A stretch of 64,000 nt of DNA from Actinomadura barringtoniae (GTDB taxonomy: Bacteria > Actinomycetota > Actinomycetes > Streptosporangiales > Streptosporangiaceae). A model generated the notes under the pieces. The model saw only the letters and a program-made list of their open reading frames with translations. It searched no databases and had not been told where the DNA came from. Location of the stretch: positions 1 through 64,000 of the forward strand of contig NZ_JAGEOJ010000011.1 in assembly GCF_017573505.1 (NCBI RefSeq). The letters are read 5' to 3'. Positions within the stretch are counted from its first letter, which is position 1, and each line of letters begins with the position of its first letter. Below, one piece after another: positions 16,664 to 26,141 of the stretch. A program made the position numbers and the translations under genes.

Positions 16664-18949
16664 ATGGCGAGCGCCTCAGCGGTCCCTCCGGCGCCGCGGG
16701 CGGCGGTGCTGGAGGCCGTCCTCGAGCGCATCACGTACGCGAACGAGGACACCGGCTACACGGTCGCGCGCGTGGCCACCGAGCGGACGGGCAACGATCT
16801 GCTCACTGTGGTGGGCGCGCTGCTCGGCGCGCAGGCGGGGGAGAGCCTGCGGCTCACCGGGTGGTGGCGTTCGCATCCGAAGTACGGCAAGCAGTTCGAG
16901 GTGGAGTCGTACACCACCGTGCTGCCCGCCACCACGCAGGGCATTCGCCGCTATCTCGGCTCGGGGATGATCAAGGGCATCGGGCCCGTGATGGCCGACC
17001 GGATGGTGGAGCACTTCGGCACCGACATCCTGCGCATCATCGAGGAGGAACCGAAACGTCTCATTGAAGTCCGCGGCCTCGGCCGCAAGCGCACACAGCG
17101 GATCGCCGACGCCTGGGAAGAGCAGAAGGCGATCAAGGAGGTGATGGTCTTCCTGCAGGGCGTCGGGGTCTCTACCTCCCTCGCCGTACGGATCTTCAAG
17201 CAATACGGGGACGCGTCGATCGACACGGTTCGCCGTGAGCCCTATCGCCTGGCAGCAGACGTGTGGGGGATCGGCTTCAAGACCGCTGACACGATCGCCC
17301 AGGCGGTCGGGATACCGCATGACAGTCCCGAACGCATCAAGGCCGGACTGCAGCACACGCTGTCGGAGGCGGCAGACGGCGGGCACTGTTTCCTGCCCGA
17401 GCCCAACTTGGTCTCGGAGGCAGAGAAGATCCTCGGCGTGCCGCGCGACCTGGTCGTTCCGGCTCTCGACGTGCTGGCCGCTGAGGAGGGCGTCGTACGG
17501 GAGCGCGTGGCGGTCGTGCGAGACCTGACTATCCCGGACGACGAGGCGGTCACCGTTCCCGCCGTCTACCTGCTGCCTTTCCACCGTGCCGAACGGTCAC
17601 TGGCGCGCGGCCTGCGCGACCTCCTCGACGCCCGGCACGACAGCCTCGCCGCGTTCGCCGACGTCGATTGGGGCAAGGCGCTCGGCTGGCTGCGGCAGCG
17701 CACGGGCGTGGAGCTGGCGCCCGAGCAGGAGGAGGCGGTACGGCTCGCACTCACCACGAAGGTCGCCGTTCTCACGGGCGGGCCCGGCTGCGGCAAGAGC
17801 TTCACGGTCCGTTCCATCGTCGAGCTCGCCGCCGCGAAGAAGGCCCGCATCACGCTCGTCGCCCCGACCGGCCGCGCAGCCAAGCGCCTCGCCGAGCTCA
17901 CCGGTCACGAGGCCGCGACCGTTCACCGCCTCCTCCAACTCCAGCCCGGCGGGGACGCCAAGTACGACCTCGACAACCCACTGGACGCGGACCTGGTCGT
18001 GGTCGACGAGAGCTCCATGGTCGACCTGATCCTGGCCAACAAGCTGGTGAAGGCGATACCGCGCGGCGCGCACCTCCTGCTCGTCGGGGACGTCGACCAG
18101 TTGCCGTCCGTCGGTGCAGGGGAGGTGCTGGCCGATCTGCTGAACGCCGAGGCCATCCCGCGCGTGCGGCTGACGAAGATCTTCCGGCAGGCTCAGGAGT
18201 CCGGCATCGTCGTCAACGCCCACCGGGTCAACGCGGGCGAGCATCCCCACACCCACGGCTACAAGGACTTCTACCTCTTCCCCTGCGAGGAGTCCGATGA
18301 GGCGGCAGAGCTGACCGTGGACGTCATCGCCAATCGCATCCCCAGGAAGTTCGGCCTCGATCCCCGCCGCGACGTCCAGGTCCTAGCTCCCATGCACCGA
18401 GGCGCCGCAGGCGCCGGTGCCCTCAACACTTTGCTCCAGGAGGCCCTCACGCCCCACCAAAAAGGCAAGCCGGAACGCCGCTACGGCGGACGCGCGTTCC
18501 GGGTCGGCGACAAGGTCACCCAGCTGCGCAACAACTACGACAAAGGCGAGGCAGGTGTCTTCAACGGCACGGTGGGGATCATCACCGCCGTCTCGCTCGA
18601 AGACCACACCCTGACCGTCCTCACGGACGAGGAGGAGAGCATCGACTACGCCTTCGACGAACTCGACGAGCTCGCCCACGCGTACGCCATCACCATCCAT
18701 CGTTCCCAGGGCAGCGAGTACCCGGCCGTGGTCATGCCGCTCACCACGAGCTCCTGGATGATGCTGCGCCGCAACCTCCTTTACACCGGTATCACCCGGG
18801 CCAAGAAGCTGGTGGTCCTCGTAGGCTCCCGCCGCGCGCTCGCCGCCGCAGTCCGTACGGCGGGAGCCGGCCGCCGCCACACCGCCCTCGCCCACCGCCT
18901 GGCCTCGCCCAAAGCGCAACTGGCTGAACCCCAAGACCCAGCCCCTTAG
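16664..18949 (+). CDS. recD2: ATP-dependent 5'-3' DNA helicase, RecD2 family
   Basis: 761 residues, the usual RecD2 length. An OB-like N-terminal domain (ERITYANEDTGYTVARV) is followed by tandem helix-hairpin-helix motifs (GIGPVMADRMVEHFG; GLGRKRTQRIADAW; DVWGIGFKTADTIA). The SF1B helicase core has Walker A GGPGCGKS (about 372-379), motif Ia APTGRAAKRL, Walker B VVVDESS (about 444-450), GDVDQLPSVGAG, and the C-terminal ITIHRSQGSEYP and LLYTGITRAKK motifs. There is no RecB or RecC nearby, as expected for RecD2, which works alone in repair and replication-fork processing. ATG at 16664 is the domain start. Confidence 0.93.
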   Translation: MASASAVPPAPRAAVLEAVLERITYANEDTGYTVARVATERTGNDLLTVVGALLGAQAGESLRLTGWWRSHPKYGKQFEVESYTTVLPATTQGIRRYLGSGMIKGIGPVMADRMVEHFGTDILRIIEEEPKRLIEVRGLGRKRTQRIADAWEEQKAIKEVMVFLQGVGVSTSLAVRIFKQYGDASIDTVRREPYRLAADVWGIGFKTADTIAQAVGIPHDSPERIKAGLQHTLSEAADGGHCFLPEPNLVSEAEKILGVPRDLVVPALDVLAAEEGVVRERVAVVRDLTIPDDEAVTVPAVYLLPFHRAERSLARGLRDLLDARHDSLAAFADVDWGKALGWLRQRTGVELAPEQEEAVRLALTTKVAVLTGGPGCGKSFTVRSIVELAAAKKARITLVAPTGRAAKRLAELTGHEAATVHRLLQLQPGGDAKYDLDNPLDADLVVVDESSMVDLILANKLVKAIPRGAHLLLVGDVDQLPSVGAGEVLADLLNAEAIPRVRLTKIFRQAQESGIVVNAHRVNAGEHPHTHGYKDFYLFPCEESDEAAELTVDVIANRIPRKFGLDPRRDVQVLAPMHRGAAGAGALNTLLQEALTPHQKGKPERRYGGRAFRVGDKVTQLRNNYDKGEAGVFNGTVGIITAVSLEDHTLTVLTDEEESIDYAFDELDELAHAYAITIHRSQGSEYPAVVMPLTTSSWMMLRRNLLYTGITRAKKLVVLVGSRRALAAAVRTAGAGRRHTALAHRLASPKAQLAEPQDPAP

Positions 18950-18954
18950 CCCTT

Positions 18955-19545
18955 CCAGCGGGCTCGGACCATCGGGGGCTCGGACCGTTCGAGGGCTTTG
19001 GACCGTCCGGGGCCTTGGACGTTCAGGGGGTTCGGACCGTCCGGAAACGGAAGTCTGGCGGGCCGGGACCAGCTGGAGGGCTCGGACTGTTCGGGGGACT
19101 TGGACCGTCTGGGGGCTTGGACTGTCTGGAAACGGAAGTCCGGCGGGCCGGGACCATCTGAAGGGCTCGGATCACCTGGAGGGCTTGGACCATCGAGGGG
19201 GTTCGGACCATCCGGGAACGGACTGTCTGGCGGGCTCGGATTGTCCGGGCGGGCTGTCCGGGCGGGCTGTCCGGCGGCCTGGATCCATCTGGAAGGCTCG
19301 GGCCGTTCGGGGGGCTTGGTCCTTTTGGGGCCGGAGCTTCCGGGGGTCGGAGCATCCGGGCTGTCCGGGGGGCGAAGCCTCCCGGGGGGATTTATCTGGT
19401 GAGCTCGGATCGTCCGGGGGCGGATTGCCTGAAGGGCAGATTGCCAGGGGATGCGCAGTCTGTGCCGGGCCGGGACCATCTGGGGGCGGACCGTTCGGCG
19501 CTCAGATCATTTGGAGGGCTTGGAACGTCTGGAAGGCATCGGAAC
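18955..19545. repeat. Degenerate 17-18-bp minisatellite
   Basis: About 590 bases of imperfect repeats with consensus near GGCTTGGACCGTCCGGGG, interspersed with GGAAACGGAAGTC segments that recur at about 19033 and 19128. Minus-strand translation gives Pro/Ser/Asp/Gly repeats (PPDGPSP type), plainly repeat-driven. No gene is visible from 18950 to 19704. Confidence 0.85.
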
Positions 19546-19704
19546 TGTCCGGCAGATGATGGTCGGGCCTACCCCGCCGAGCGTGCCACTTCGCGATCGC
19601 TGCCGAGACGGCTAAGGAACTACGGCGCATGCGCAGACCGGCGAGGGTTGCATGGCAGGTGTGGAAGCCAGGAGCTTGCGGGAGGCTCGGGAAGGGGTGG
19701 CGGG

Positions 19705-20325
19705 CTAGGAGTCGCCGGAGGGCTCGGAGGGTGTGGAGCTTGCGGATGGGGCGGGAGAGGTGGAGGCGTATCGCTCGATGGCGCTGACGAAGATCTGCTC
19801 GGCCAGGGCGTAGACGGCGTCGACTTCGGACTGGTCGCCGCTGAAGCGGCCGCCTGCCTCGGAGGCGGCGAGGCCCATGCCGACGGTGTCGAGGAGTCGC
19901 TGGAGCGGCGTGATGATCTCCTCGGGGACACCGGCGTCGCGGAGCATTGACTGGACCGCGTTGCGGGGGCGGCGGGCCTCCGGAGTAACGGTCGGGCGTT
20001 GGAAGAGCAGCAGGAAGAGGTCCGGGTGGCGCCTGGCTACCGAACGGATGCCCATGCCGAACGAGCGGAGACGGTCCTGCCACGGGAGGGTCGGGTCGTC
20101 AACCGGCATCTCACGCACGATGCGTTCGACCAGGCCGTCCAGTAGCCCCTGCTTGTCGCCGACGTAGCGGTAGAGGGCCATGGGCGTCACGCCCAGCCGG
20201 TCGGCGACCGCGCGCATGCTGACCGCGTCCAGGCCGCGCTCCTCCGCCAGCGCGAGCGTCGCGTCCAGCACCTCGTCGCGGCTGAGGCCGCGGGAGCCGC
20301 GTCCACGTTTGGCCGGGGTCTTCAC
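19705..20325 (-). CDS. TetR-family transcriptional repressor
   Basis: About 206 residues. The N-terminal helix-turn-helix is clear: LSRDEVLDATLALAEERGLD, SMRAVADRLGVTPMALYRYV. The C-terminal ligand-binding domain resembles the TetR_C group associated with drug exporters. GTG at 20325 is chosen: a longer start at 20367 would put the divergent operator inside the coding sequence. It is divergent from an MFS exporter with one palindrome between them, so it very probably represses itself and the exporter. The last 15 residues are Ser/Pro-rich. Confidence 0.88.
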   Translation of the reverse strand: MKTPAKRGRGSRGLSRDEVLDATLALAEERGLDAVSMRAVADRLGVTPMALYRYVGDKQGLLDGLVERIVREMPVDDPTLPWQDRLRSFGMGIRSVARRHPDLFLLLFQRPTVTPEARRPRNAVQSMLRDAGVPEEIITPLQRLLDTVGMGLAASEAGGRFSGDQSEVDAVYALAEQIFVSAIERYASTSPAPSASSTPSEPSGDS

Positions 20326-20344
20326 GGCCTCAACTCTAGCGTTT

Positions 20345-20361
20345 AATATACGGCGTATATT
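20345..20361. promoter_or_regulatory. TetR operator in the tetR-MFS divergent gap
   Basis: AATATACGGCGTATATT: perfect 8-base arms around one central base, unusually AT-rich for this genome, 21 bases before the exporter GTG and 20 bases before the repressor GTG. Confidence 0.8.
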
Positions 20362-20381
20362 TTCCACCCTGGGAGGCGAAC

Positions 20382-21758
20382 GTGACGAAACCGGCCTGGA
20401 CCCTCGCGGTCGCCTCCACCGCCGGATACCTACTGGTCCTGGACCTGGTCGGCGTCAACATCGCCCTGCCGAACATGCAGGAACGCCTGAACGCGAGCTT
20501 GGCCGAGGTGCAGTGGACCGTCGACGCCTACGCGTTCACCCTGGCGTCGCTGCTGCTGGCCGCAGGCGCGCTCGCCGATCGGTATGGGCGGAGGAGACTC
20601 TTTCTGCTCGGGCTCGGAGTGTTCACGGCGGCGTCCCTCGGGTGCGCGCTCGCGCCGTCCGCACCGGTGCTGGATGTCGTACGGGCGCTGCAGGGCTTCG
20701 GCGGGGCACTGCTCTTCGGCACGACGGCCGCGCTGCTCGCGGCCGCCTATCCGGCCGGGCGGGAACGTAACCGGGCGCTCGGCATCTTCTCCGCCGCGTC
20801 GGGCGGCGCCATCGCCACAGCGCCGCTGGTCGGGGGCGGGCTCACCGAGCTCTTCGACTGGCGGGCGATCTTCTTCCTGAACGTGCCCATCGGCCTGATC
20901 GGGTTCGTGATCGCACTCAGGATGCTCGAGGAGTCCTACGATCCGCGTCCCCGCCCGCTCGACCTGCTCGGCACCGGGCTGCTGACCGGCGGGCTGGCCG
21001 CGCTGATGTGGGCGCTGATCGACGGACCGCACGCCGGATGGGGATCGCCGCAGGTACTAGCCGCTCTCGCCGTCGCAGCCCTGGCGTTCACCGGGCTCGC
21101 GCTCCACCGCGTCGCTGAGCCGATGATCGATCTGTCGTTGCTGCGCAACAAGCTCTACGCGGCGAACGCCCTCGGTGGCTTCACCTTCAACATCGTCGGT
21201 GCGGGCTCGACGGCGTACTTCTCCCTCTACGTGCAGGGGCCTATGCACGCGCGCCCGGCCGAGGCAGGGCTGTGGTTCCTCGCGTTCAGCATCCCCGCGC
21301 TGGCCGCGCCGCTGGCGCTCAGCCGCTCTGTGCACCGTTTCCCGCCCGCCGCGCTGGTAGCGATCGGCCCGCTGCTGTGCGCGGTGTCGGCCGTTCTGTC
21401 GGCGCTCACGTACGGCCTGCACAGTTGGCCGGCGCTGCTACCCGCGTTCATCATCGGCGGAACGGGCATCGGCGTCGGCAACCTCGTGTCCGGCCAGATC
21501 GGCCTCGCCTCAGCACCGGCCGAACGCGCCGGGCTGGCCTCCGCTCTCACCCAGACAGCCAAGCAACTCGGCATCGCCGTGGGCATAGCCGTCCTCGGCA
21601 TCCCCTACGGCGAATCCGGCCTCGGCGCCATGCTGGCCACCGCCGCCACAATCGGCTTCCTCGGCGCCCTACCCGCCCTCTGGCTCTGGCGATCAACCCA
21701 CCGCCCCGCCGCCTCGACGCCCGCGGAAGTCGCCCGCCGACGACCCGCGGCACGCTGA
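20382..21758 (+). CDS. MFS drug:H+ antiporter, DHA2-like
   Basis: 458 residues with 12-14 hydrophobic segments. MFS motifs: LDLVGVNIALPNMQ in helix 1 (motif D1 type), GALADRYGRRRLFLLG (motif A), RALQGFGGALLFG (motif B) and SGGAIATAPLVGGGL (motif C of antiporters). It is expected to export a toxic compound in exchange for protons. GTG at 20382 has GGGAGG 6 bases upstream. Divergent tetR and the operator indicate inducible expression. The frame continues past the TGA as a Pro-Ala-Asp-Val repeat (see findings). Confidence 0.9.
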   Translation: MTKPAWTLAVASTAGYLLVLDLVGVNIALPNMQERLNASLAEVQWTVDAYAFTLASLLLAAGALADRYGRRRLFLLGLGVFTAASLGCALAPSAPVLDVVRALQGFGGALLFGTTAALLAAAYPAGRERNRALGIFSAASGGAIATAPLVGGGLTELFDWRAIFFLNVPIGLIGFVIALRMLEESYDPRPRPLDLLGTGLLTGGLAALMWALIDGPHAGWGSPQVLAALAVAALAFTGLALHRVAEPMIDLSLLRNKLYAANALGGFTFNIVGAGSTAYFSLYVQGPMHARPAEAGLWFLAFSIPALAAPLALSRSVHRFPPAALVAIGPLLCAVSAVLSALTYGLHSWPALLPAFIIGGTGIGVGNLVSGQIGLASAPAERAGLASALTQTAKQLGIAVGIAVLGIPYGESGLGAMLATAATIGFLGALPALWLWRSTHRPAASTPAEVARRRPAAR

Positions 21759-21764
21759 AGCCCC

Positions 21765-22015
21765 GCCGCTGGCCGAGGTGCCGCCGCCGCCGACGTTTCG
21801 GCGCCCGCCGAGGTGCCGCCGCCCGCTGACGTGCCGCCGCCTGCCAACGTGCCGCTGCCCGCTGACGTGCCGCCGCCCGCTGACGTCTCACTGCCCGCTG
21901 ACGTCCCATCGCCCGCCGACGTCCTGCGGCACGCTGACGTCCCGCCGCCTGCCAACGTGCGGCTGCCCGCTGCCCGCTGACGTTCCGCTGCCCGCTGACG
22001 TTCCGGGGCACGCTG
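21765..22015. repeat. 18-bp tandem repeat directly after the exporter gene
   Basis: Degenerate 18-base units of the type CCGCCCGCTGACGTGCCG, about 12 copies. In the frame of the preceding MFS gene they read as PPPADV/PLPADV hexapeptides up to a TGA at 21978-21980. Confidence 0.85.
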
Positions 22016-22094
22016 GCGCCCCGCCGGCGCCGGACCGCACACGGATGAATCGCCGCGCGGATGTCCCGCCGTCTGTCGACGTCCCGCCGTGCGC

Positions 22095-22680
22095 CGACGA
22101 CCCGGCCGGAGGCTGCTCGGCTGGACATGGCCGTCGACACCGACGAGCGCCGCGAGCCCCCGAAATCGACCCGTAGAGAGGAGACCTGAACACCGCCAGG
22201 CCCGCTTCTGAGATCTGACAGAAGGCACCCTGCGCCGCCGACTCGCAGCAAGCAGACGGTCAGCAGCGTGTCGACGACCCGGCGCGCCCGATGATCGGGT
22301 CAAACACTGCTTGGCTGGACGCGGCCGCCGACACCGACGAGCGCCCCGAGCCTCCGAACGCGGCACGTGCTCAGGAGGCCTGACCATCCCCAGACCGTCC
22401 CTGAGAGTCGACACAAGCCACCCCACGCTGAGACCTGCGGCATGCCGAGGGTCCGCAGGATGTCGATGACCGCCGTCGTGGATGACCTGCCGTATGCCGA
22501 CGACCCGCCTGTGTGACAACGGCTCGACCGGAGACTGCACGGCTGGACATGCTCGCTGACCCAAGAGCGCCGCGCGCCTCCGAACGAAGCATGCGCCCAG
22601 GCGGCCTGACTGCCGACAGACGCGCTCCTGAGACCCGACAGGACGTCGAACCCGCGCCTAGGTCCGAGCAAGCTCGATAT
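22095..22680. repeat. Three degenerate copies of a roughly 200-bp satellite unit
   Basis: Landmark GGCTGGAC (the shared CTGGAC starts at 22121, 22315 and 22543) is followed in each copy by a GAGCGCC...CCGAA block, GGAG/GGCGG-CCTGA, and CCTGAGA..GACA. Spacing is about 194 and 228 bases. Minus-strand frames here translate repeatedly as similar segments. No credible gene is seen. Confidence 0.75.
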
Positions 22681-22839
22681 AGAAGCAGCCCTGCGCGCTC
22701 GACTGCGCTAGATGTGCTGGCTGCAATAGACGTGCCGAACAAGGGGCGGACCGAGCGGGTGGCTGTGCTTGCCGTGTGGGCTGCGCTGACCGTACTTCGC
22801 GGGGCGAGGCGGGCCAGGGCATGGAGGAGATGAAGAGGC

Positions 22840-23590
22840 GTGCAGGACGGGTTGGACGTGCTGGGATGCGCCACGCGTCGCGCCCTGCCGGGGTGGGAGG
22901 TGCCTTGCTGGGTGGGTGTGTGGGACGGGTTGGACGTGCTGGGACGCGCCACGTGTCGCGCACTGCTGGGCGGGCGGGAGGTGCCATGCCGCGTCGTGTG
23001 GGGTGTGCGTTGCGCGTGCCGCCTGCCGGCGCCACGCACTGCGCCGCGCGGGCGGGCGGCACGCCGGGCGGGCGGGTGGCACGCGCGGCGACGGGCGGGC
23101 GTGTGGAGCGTGCGGCGCAGGGCGTGCGGGATGTGCTGGGACGCGCTACGTGTCGCGTACTGCTGGGCGGGTGGGAGGTGGCGTACCGCGTTGTGTGGGG
23201 TGTGCGGGACGTGCCGGACACGCCGCGACGCGCCATGCACGGCGCCGCGCGGGCGGGGCGGCACGCGTCGCGTCGGGCGGGCGGGTGGCACGCGCGGTGT
23301 CGGGCGGGCGTGTGGAGCGTGCGGCGCAGGGCGTGCGGGATGTGCTGGGACGCCCTACGTGTCGCGCACTGCCGGGTGGCTGGGAGGTGGCGTACCGCGC
23401 TGTGTGGGGGTGTGGGGCGCATGGACATGCCGGGACGCGCCGCGGGCTGCGCCGCGCGGGGTGTGGCACGTGCTGCGCCGTGCGGGGGTGTGGCACGTGC
23501 TGCGTTGCGCGGGGGTGTGGTTTGCGCTGTGTCGGGTGGGTTTGTGGAGCGTGCTGCGTTGGGTGTGCAGGACGCGTTGGATTGTGCTGC
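22840..23590. repeat. G-rich satellite with a 209-bp period
   Basis: The segment 23066-23200 recurs at 23275-23409 with constant 209-base offset and only scattered substitutions. A further diverged copy containing GTGCTGGGACGCGCCACGTG lies near 22935. Open frames on both strands give Cys/Trp/Arg/Ala-rich products with no domain, so I treat 21.76-23.62 kb as non-coding. Confidence 0.8.
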
Positions 23591-23623
23591 ACGCTGGCGC
23601 ATGCGTTTGGAGCGGTGGGTGGG

Positions 23624-24175
23624 TCAGGGGGCGGGTTGTAGGTGGGTGGTGAGGGTTGTTAGGACGGCGGTGAATTGGGCTCGTTGGGAGGGGGCGTGGA
23701 AGAGGCCGTCTTCGCTCAACTCTTTGCGGGTTACGGGGATGCGGACGCAGGCGGCTTCGACGAGGTCGACGCTGGCGTAGCCGAGGACCTTGCGGAGGGA
23801 GTCGTGGGCGTCGGCGCCGCCTGTGGGGGCGGCGGGGCCTGAGACGTTGATGTAAGCGACGGGCTTCTCGTAGATCTCGCCGCCGCCGATGGTCCAGTCG
23901 AGCAGGTTCTTGAACGAGCCCGGCATCGCGCCCGCGTATTCGGGGGTGCAGATGAGGACCGCGTCGGACTCGCCGATGGCGGTGCGGAGGGCGGCGACGG
24001 CGGGGTGCAGGGGGTCGTGGTCGTCGTCGGGGTTGAAGTGGGGCAGGTCGCCCAGGCCCTCATAGAAGACGGTCTCGACGTCCTCGGGCGCCACGTCGGC
24101 GACGGTGCGGAGGGCCGCCTCATTCGTGGAACCCGCGCGCAGGCTGCCGCAGACCAGGAGAATTCGATATGTCAC
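23624..24175 (-). CDS. NAD(P)H-dependent FMN reductase-like flavoprotein
   Basis: 183 residues with a flavodoxin-like fold: ILLVCGSLRAGSTNEAALRT (phosphate-binding loop), YEGLGDLPHFNPDDD, and the signature TPEYAGAMPGSFKNLLDW. Such enzymes reduce FMN, quinones, azo compounds or chromate. GTG at 24175 lies 11 bases after the upstream substrate-binding protein gene, so co-transcription is likely. No clear Shine-Dalgarno sequence is visible, which fits translational coupling. The last 15 residues are unremarkable. Confidence 0.85.
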   Translation of the reverse strand: MTYRILLVCGSLRAGSTNEAALRTVADVAPEDVETVFYEGLGDLPHFNPDDDHDPLHPAVAALRTAIGESDAVLICTPEYAGAMPGSFKNLLDWTIGGGEIYEKPVAYINVSGPAAPTGGADAHDSLRKVLGYASVDLVEAACVRIPVTRKELSEDGLFHAPSQRAQFTAVLTTLTTHLQPAP

Positions 24176-24186
24176 AAGCTGACAGT

Positions 24187-25989
24187 TTAGTCCTTGACGG
24201 TGAGCGCGCTGAGATGGAGGCCGGTGAACGCGTCGGAGGTGACGCCGCGCAGGCGTTCGGACCACACGAGGTGGTCGTGCGCGGTCCACAGCGGCATCGC
24301 GGGCATGTCGCGCAGCAGGGATGTCTCGGCCATGCGCGCCTGGGTCACGCCGTCCTCGGGAGTGGCCGCGCTCTCGGCCTGGTTGATCAGGTCGGTGGTG
24401 TAGTCGTCGCTGTAGCCCGTTCCGGCGTTGAGGAGGGGCTCTAGGGCGGCGACCGGGGCGGGGTAGGCGGGGGTGGAGTGCAGGACGTAGGGGCCGTCCA
24501 CCTTTTTGTCGGCGACGGCCTTGGCCAGGTCGTTGACCTGGGTGGGCTGGGCGTCGAGCTTGAGTTCCTTGCGCAGCTCGCCCGCGACGACCTTCACCCA
24601 CGCGGAGTCCGCAGGTTCGTGCCAGATCCGGACCTGGCCCTTGAAACCGCCCGCGTCGGCCATGACTGCGACCGCGGCGCGGGAGTCGTGGACGCACGGG
24701 CGGCACGGACCGCTCTCGCGTTTGCCCGGCAGGATTCCGGGCGGGACGAGTGAGTCGGCCGGGCTGGTCTGGTTGCCGAGGGCTCCTTCTGACACCGCGC
24801 TCCGGTCGATCGCCATCGACAGCGCCTGGCGTACGGATGGCTCGGCGTAGCGCTTGTCCCACTCGGGGAAGGCCAGGTAGGTCATCGAACGGCCGGGCGG
24901 CGCGAGGTGGCGCTTGCGGAAGTCGGCCTCCATCGACCCGTGCTTGTTCGCCGGAACGGCGGTCGCGATGTCGAGGTCACCGGCGCGCACCGCCGAATAC
25001 TGCTTGGCGGGGTCCGGCATCGCCTTCACCACGATGGTCCGGGCGCCGGGCCGGTCGAGGACGGTCTCGGCCTGGCCGGTCGAACGGATGCTGTACGCGC
25101 CGTTGCCGATCGGGCGGCGGCCGTACGACGTCCAGTCGCGTGAACGCAGCACGGAGTCGGGCAGCGGGAAGAACGCCGGGTCGCCGAGCAGGGCGGGGAA
25201 GCCGTTCAGGGGGCGGTCGAGCGTGACGGTGAACGTCCGGTCGTCCACCACCTTCAAGCCGTCGATGGGCTTGGACTTCGCCTTGGTGGCCTCGGCCGCC
25301 TTGTCGGCCGTTGCGCCCGGGCCCCCTGAGCCGTCCGTCGCGCCCGAGCCGTCCGTTCCGCTCGAGCCGCCCACGGCGCCCGAGCCGCCCACGGCGCCCG
25401 AGCCGCCCGAGGCGTTCGAGCCGCCCGAGGCGTTCGAGTCGTCCGTTGGGCCCGAGCTGGCCACGGGGCCCGAGCCGTTCGAGCCGCTCGACCTGTCTGC
25501 GGCGCCCGAGCCGCTCGAGCCGTCAGTGGTGCCGGAGTCGCTCGAACCGCCCGTGGCGGCGGCCTTGGCGCCCTTTATGTGGGCGATGTCGGTGAAGAGG
25601 CGCGCGCCTGACCAGCCTTCGTGGAGTACGGCGGTCCAGGCCTCGGTGAACGACTCGGCGGTCACGGGCGAGCCGTCCTGGAAGTGCCCGCCGGGCTTGA
25701 GCCTCACGGTCCAGACCTTGCGGTCGTCGCTGGTCACCGACTCGGCGGCCGCGTTCACCGGGGCGCCCGTTCGCGGGTCGTAGGAGACCAGGCCGGTCCA
25801 CACCGCGCTCGCGATCATGCGGCCGGTCATGTCGCGCACGTCGCCGGGGATCAGCGTGGCGGCGGGTACGGCTCCGACCGAAATGCGCGGGTCGGCCGGG
25901 TCCTGCATGACCTTCCATGCCACCACCGGGCCGGCGAGCATTACCACCGCGCCGGTGAGCAGGGCCGCCGTACGGGTGGTGCTCCTCAT
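24187..25989 (-). CDS. Oligopeptide-type ABC substrate-binding protein with Gly/Ser insert
   Basis: 600 residues, family 5 solute-binding protein (DppA/OppA type). An N-terminal membrane-anchor or signal segment (RTAALLTGAVVMLAGPVVA) lacks a lipobox Cys. Conserved parts: WTVRLKPGGHFQDGSPVTAE, a GLKVVDDRTFTVTLDRP strand, VRQALSMAIDR, and a C-terminal region ending in LLRDMPAMPLW. Residues about 147-240 form a Gly/Ser/Asp/Ala low-complexity insertion not expected in the family. ATG at 25989 directly precedes the hydrophobic segment. No permease or ATPase genes are adjacent, so it is an orphan component or serves another transporter. Confidence 0.85.
   Translation of the reverse strand: MRSTTRTAALLTGAVVMLAGPVVAWKVMQDPADPRISVGAVPAATLIPGDVRDMTGRMIASAVWTGLVSYDPRTGAPVNAAAESVTSDDRKVWTVRLKPGGHFQDGSPVTAESFTEAWTAVLHEGWSGARLFTDIAHIKGAKAAATGGSSDSGTTDGSSGSGAADRSSGSNGSGPVASSGPTDDSNASGGSNASGGSGAVGGSGAVGGSSGTDGSGATDGSGGPGATADKAAEATKAKSKPIDGLKVVDDRTFTVTLDRPLNGFPALLGDPAFFPLPDSVLRSRDWTSYGRRPIGNGAYSIRSTGQAETVLDRPGARTIVVKAMPDPAKQYSAVRAGDLDIATAVPANKHGSMEADFRKRHLAPPGRSMTYLAFPEWDKRYAEPSVRQALSMAIDRSAVSEGALGNQTSPADSLVPPGILPGKRESGPCRPCVHDSRAAVAVMADAGGFKGQVRIWHEPADSAWVKVVAGELRKELKLDAQPTQVNDLAKAVADKKVDGPYVLHSTPAYPAPVAALEPLLNAGTGYSDDYTTDLINQAESAATPEDGVTQARMAETSLLRDMPAMPLWTAHDHLVWSERLRGVTSDAFTGLHLSALTVKD
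25270..25551. repeat. Intragenic low-complexity insert in the substrate-binding protein
   Basis: Short repeats on the plus strand such as GAGCCGCCCACGGCGCCC and GAGCCGCCCGAGGCGTTC encode (GGSGAV), (SNASGG) and related hexapeptides on the minus strand. They fill a surface loop before the GLKVVDD strand. Confidence 0.85.
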
Positions 25990-26141
25990 GCCGGGTGAGC
26001 GTACGGCACGCCCCACCCGTCCCGGAAGACAGGAGTCAGCCCGGCTCACACTGCTGAGGCCATTTCGTGACTCCCAGGTCATTGATCACCTCGGCAACAC
26101 CGCTCACACTGGCTTGCAAGATCGTTCAACGTGGAGGCTTG

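Noticed and set aside
22776..23780. Long plus and minus frames of 240-334 codons in the satellite region
   Set aside because: Their translations are periodic, Cys/Trp/Arg-rich and follow the DNA repeat; several mutually overlapping frames are equally open, which indicates absence of stop codons by composition rather than coding.
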